From positions 1 through 64,000 of the forward strand of contig JACRBQ010000063.1 in assembly GCA_016213135.1 (NCBI GenBank): a stretch of 64,000 bases of DNA, given 5' to 3'. The position numbers were made by a program, and so were the translations under genes. A model generated the notes under the pieces. It made no database searches, was not told the DNA's origin, and saw nothing but the letters and a program-made list of their open reading frames with translations. Position 1 is the first letter of the stretch; each line of letters begins with the position of its first letter. Source of the stretch: Chloroflexota bacterium. Its GTDB lineage: Bacteria > Chloroflexota > Anaerolineae > Anaerolineales > VGOW01. Of the stretch, positions 62,645 to 64,000 are shown in pieces.

Positions 62645-64000
62645 CTAGCGGCGAGGTCGCTGCCGGCGCAGGGCGGATAGGGCGACGAAGACGATGACGG
62701 CCATCATGAGCAGGACGGTGAGGGCCAACACGGGCAACACCCACACGGGCCGCTCGACGGTGGGCGGCTGGCCGATTGCCACGGGCACGACGTTACCCGG
62801 CACGGCGACGGCCAGCGCGCTTTGCAGCCCGCCGATCCGCGTGTCGCTGGACACGACTTGCGTGCCGTTGATGGCGGCAAAGTTGCCCGAAAGCTGGCTG
62901 CGCAGCGCCGGGGTGGTGAGCACCGTTCCGGCCCAGTCGAGGCCGGTCTCGGTGCTGCCGGCCACCAGCAGCACGGCGCGTTTGCTGTTCCACGGCGCGG
63001 CGAGCAGTTCCACGTAGCCCACATTGACGCCCGGCAAGAGATGGTAGGCCACTTGCAGGTTCTTCTCGATGGCGAGGTCGTTGCCCGCCTCGAAGGGCGC
63101 GGGCAGCGATTCGCCCAGTTCGCTCACGATGGGCAGGGTGCTGGGCCGCCCGATGATGATCAGGTCGCGCGATTGCTTGAGGTCATCGGATACGGCATCG
63201 CCGTAGGCCAGGGCCAGGGTGTTGAAGCCGGCGCCTACGCGGTTGCCGTAATCGTAGGCGATTTTCGCCGCGGTGCGCCAGCCGGCGGGGTCGTTGGGGG
63301 CCACCACAAAGGCCAGTCCGCTGAACAACGGGCTGAGGACGAACGGCGAGGGATAGAGGGTCAAATCGAGAATCGGCTGCAAACTGGCGTCGGCGGGAGC
63401 GAACGGCACATGGATACTGGACCCGGCGTCCACACGCATCCACAGGCGGTTGAGGTTCGGGTCCACGCACACGGTGCGCGGCACGAGGTCGACATCGATA
63501 GCGATGCGGTTGAGGCCGGGGCGCACGGTGGTCGCCGGGAGGTTGATCCGGGTTTCGCCCTCAAGGGCGCTTTCGTCGCTGAAGCGGATGCTGCCGATGG
63601 GCTGGCTGTTGAGCCGGATGACCACGCCCGAGCGATCGTATTCCAGCAGGGTGGAATGGGTGAAGAGCAGGTTGAGATAGGCGTCTGCGCCGGCCTTCTG
63701 CCCCTGCGGCATGGTGAAGAAGAATTCCTCGGTGGTCAGGCCCGGGGCGTTGGAGGTGGTGTCCGCGTAGCCCAGGTCGGCCAGGGTGCGATCCACGGCG
63801 GGGGAGATGCCGAAGTCTTTGGGTTGCACTGCCGAGACGAGGGCCAGATTGGGCAGGGTGCCGGCTCGCACCTGGCCGGAGCTGACGGCCTGGGCGGCTT
63901 TGACGACGCCCGCCTCGGTGTTGCCGCCCACAACCAGCACCACGAGGGCCGGGTTCCACGGCGAGACAGCCATTTGCACGATGCCGTCGTCTGGCAGCGA
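62645..64000 (-). CDS. BcsB-like cellulose synthase regulatory protein (5' end outside window)
   Basis: The reading frame continues to the window edge (SLPDDGIVQMAVSPWNPAL), so the N-terminus is missing and the methionine at 63979 is internal. The visible 451 residues resemble BcsB, the envelope partner of the BcsA synthase: repeated MAVSPWNPALVVLVVGG and AAPWNSKRAVLLVAGS motifs, beta-rich carbohydrate-binding-like domains (RINLPATTVRPGLNRIAIDV), and a single C-terminal helix (VWVLPVLALTVLLMMAVIVF) ending in a basic tail. BcsB usually neighbours a synthase, which may lie beyond the window. Confidence 0.85.
   Translation of the reverse strand, partial: SLPDDGIVQMAVSPWNPALVVLVVGGNTEAGVVKAAQAVSSGQVRAGTLPNLALVSAVQPKDFGISPAVDRTLADLGYADTTSNAPGLTTEEFFFTMPQGQKAGADAYLNLLFTHSTLLEYDRSGVVIRLNSQPIGSIRFSDESALEGETRINLPATTVRPGLNRIAIDVDLVPRTVCVDPNLNRLWMRVDAGSSIHVPFAPADASLQPILDLTLYPSPFVLSPLFSGLAFVVAPNDPAGWRTAAKIAYDYGNRVGAGFNTLALAYGDAVSDDLKQSRDLIIIGRPSTLPIVSELGESLPAPFEAGNDLAIEKNLQVAYHLLPGVNVGYVELLAAPWNSKRAVLLVAGSTETGLDWAGTVLTTPALRSQLSGNFAAINGTQVVSSDTRIGGLQSALAVAVPGNVVPVAIGQPPTVERPVWVLPVLALTVLLMMAVIVFVALSALRRQRPRR

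Overview
The window is GC-rich chromosomal DNA carrying housekeeping genes, so it looks like a bacterial chromosome rather than a plasmid or phage. The most likely source is a member of the Chloroflexota (Anaerolineae-like). This is inferred from the fused GlyQ-GlyS synthetase, substrate-binding lipoproteins with long Val/Thr/Glu-rich tethers, a DUF4058 gene, a SEC-C/HEAT protein, several TANNNT boxes placed 6-10 nt before start codons (leaderless transcripts), and many short-period intergenic repeats. No rRNA or phylogenetic marker was aligned, so the assignment is tentative.

Layout. 1-5.5 kb: a perfect 18-copy heptamer array, then lysA, a HEAT/SEC-C protein and mutS2 on the minus strand. 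5.6-10.8 kb: a diversity-generating retroelement (DGR). It comprises a membrane-anchored NACHT NTPase fused to a formylglycine-generating-enzyme (FGE) type variable domain, a DGR reverse transcriptase, an Avd-like helical protein and a template repeat (TR). TR and variable repeat (VR) differ at 22 of 28 aligned template adenines and at none of 92 other positions, but the VR also carries a 5-nt deletion that frameshifts the end of the target protein. 10.8-22.7 kb: a DnaJ/CbpA-like protein, an HtrA-like protease, an ABC ATPase missing several catalytic residues, a solute-binding lipoprotein, and then a peptide ABC transporter operon. The operon's binding protein appears to be a natural circular permutation and is preceded by a strong promoter and a structured leader. 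The operon ends in a clear intrinsic terminator.

22.7-36.2 kb: a receiver-roadblock protein, tRNA-Gln, glmU, a CorC-family protein, cdd, a nucleotidyltransferase-fold protein, recO, glyQS, dnaG, rpoD and a DUF4058 gene. 36.2-51.2 kb: a complete 14-gene complex I operon nuoA-N, with the NADH module nuoEFG, behind a consensus-like promoter. 51.3-58.0 kb: TldD, an orphan OmpR-type regulator, a small lipoprotein, a PfkB/RfaE-type kinase, a GAF-GAF-HD-GYP protein and a glycoside-hydrolase-like lipoprotein. 58.1-64 kb (minus strand): a surface polysaccharide cluster with a methyltransferase, a FemAB-like acyltransferase, a polysaccharide deacetylase, a flippase and a BcsB-like protein cut by the window edge.

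One theme crosses the whole window. Seven- and eight-base-period repeats and short palindromic repeats fill many intergenic gaps. The same repeat types also lie inside reading frames, mostly at inter-domain linkers or protein ends (mutS2 twice, glyQS, dnaG, nuoJ, nuoL, the DGR target and the DGR reverse transcriptase), where they are read as short peptide inserts.
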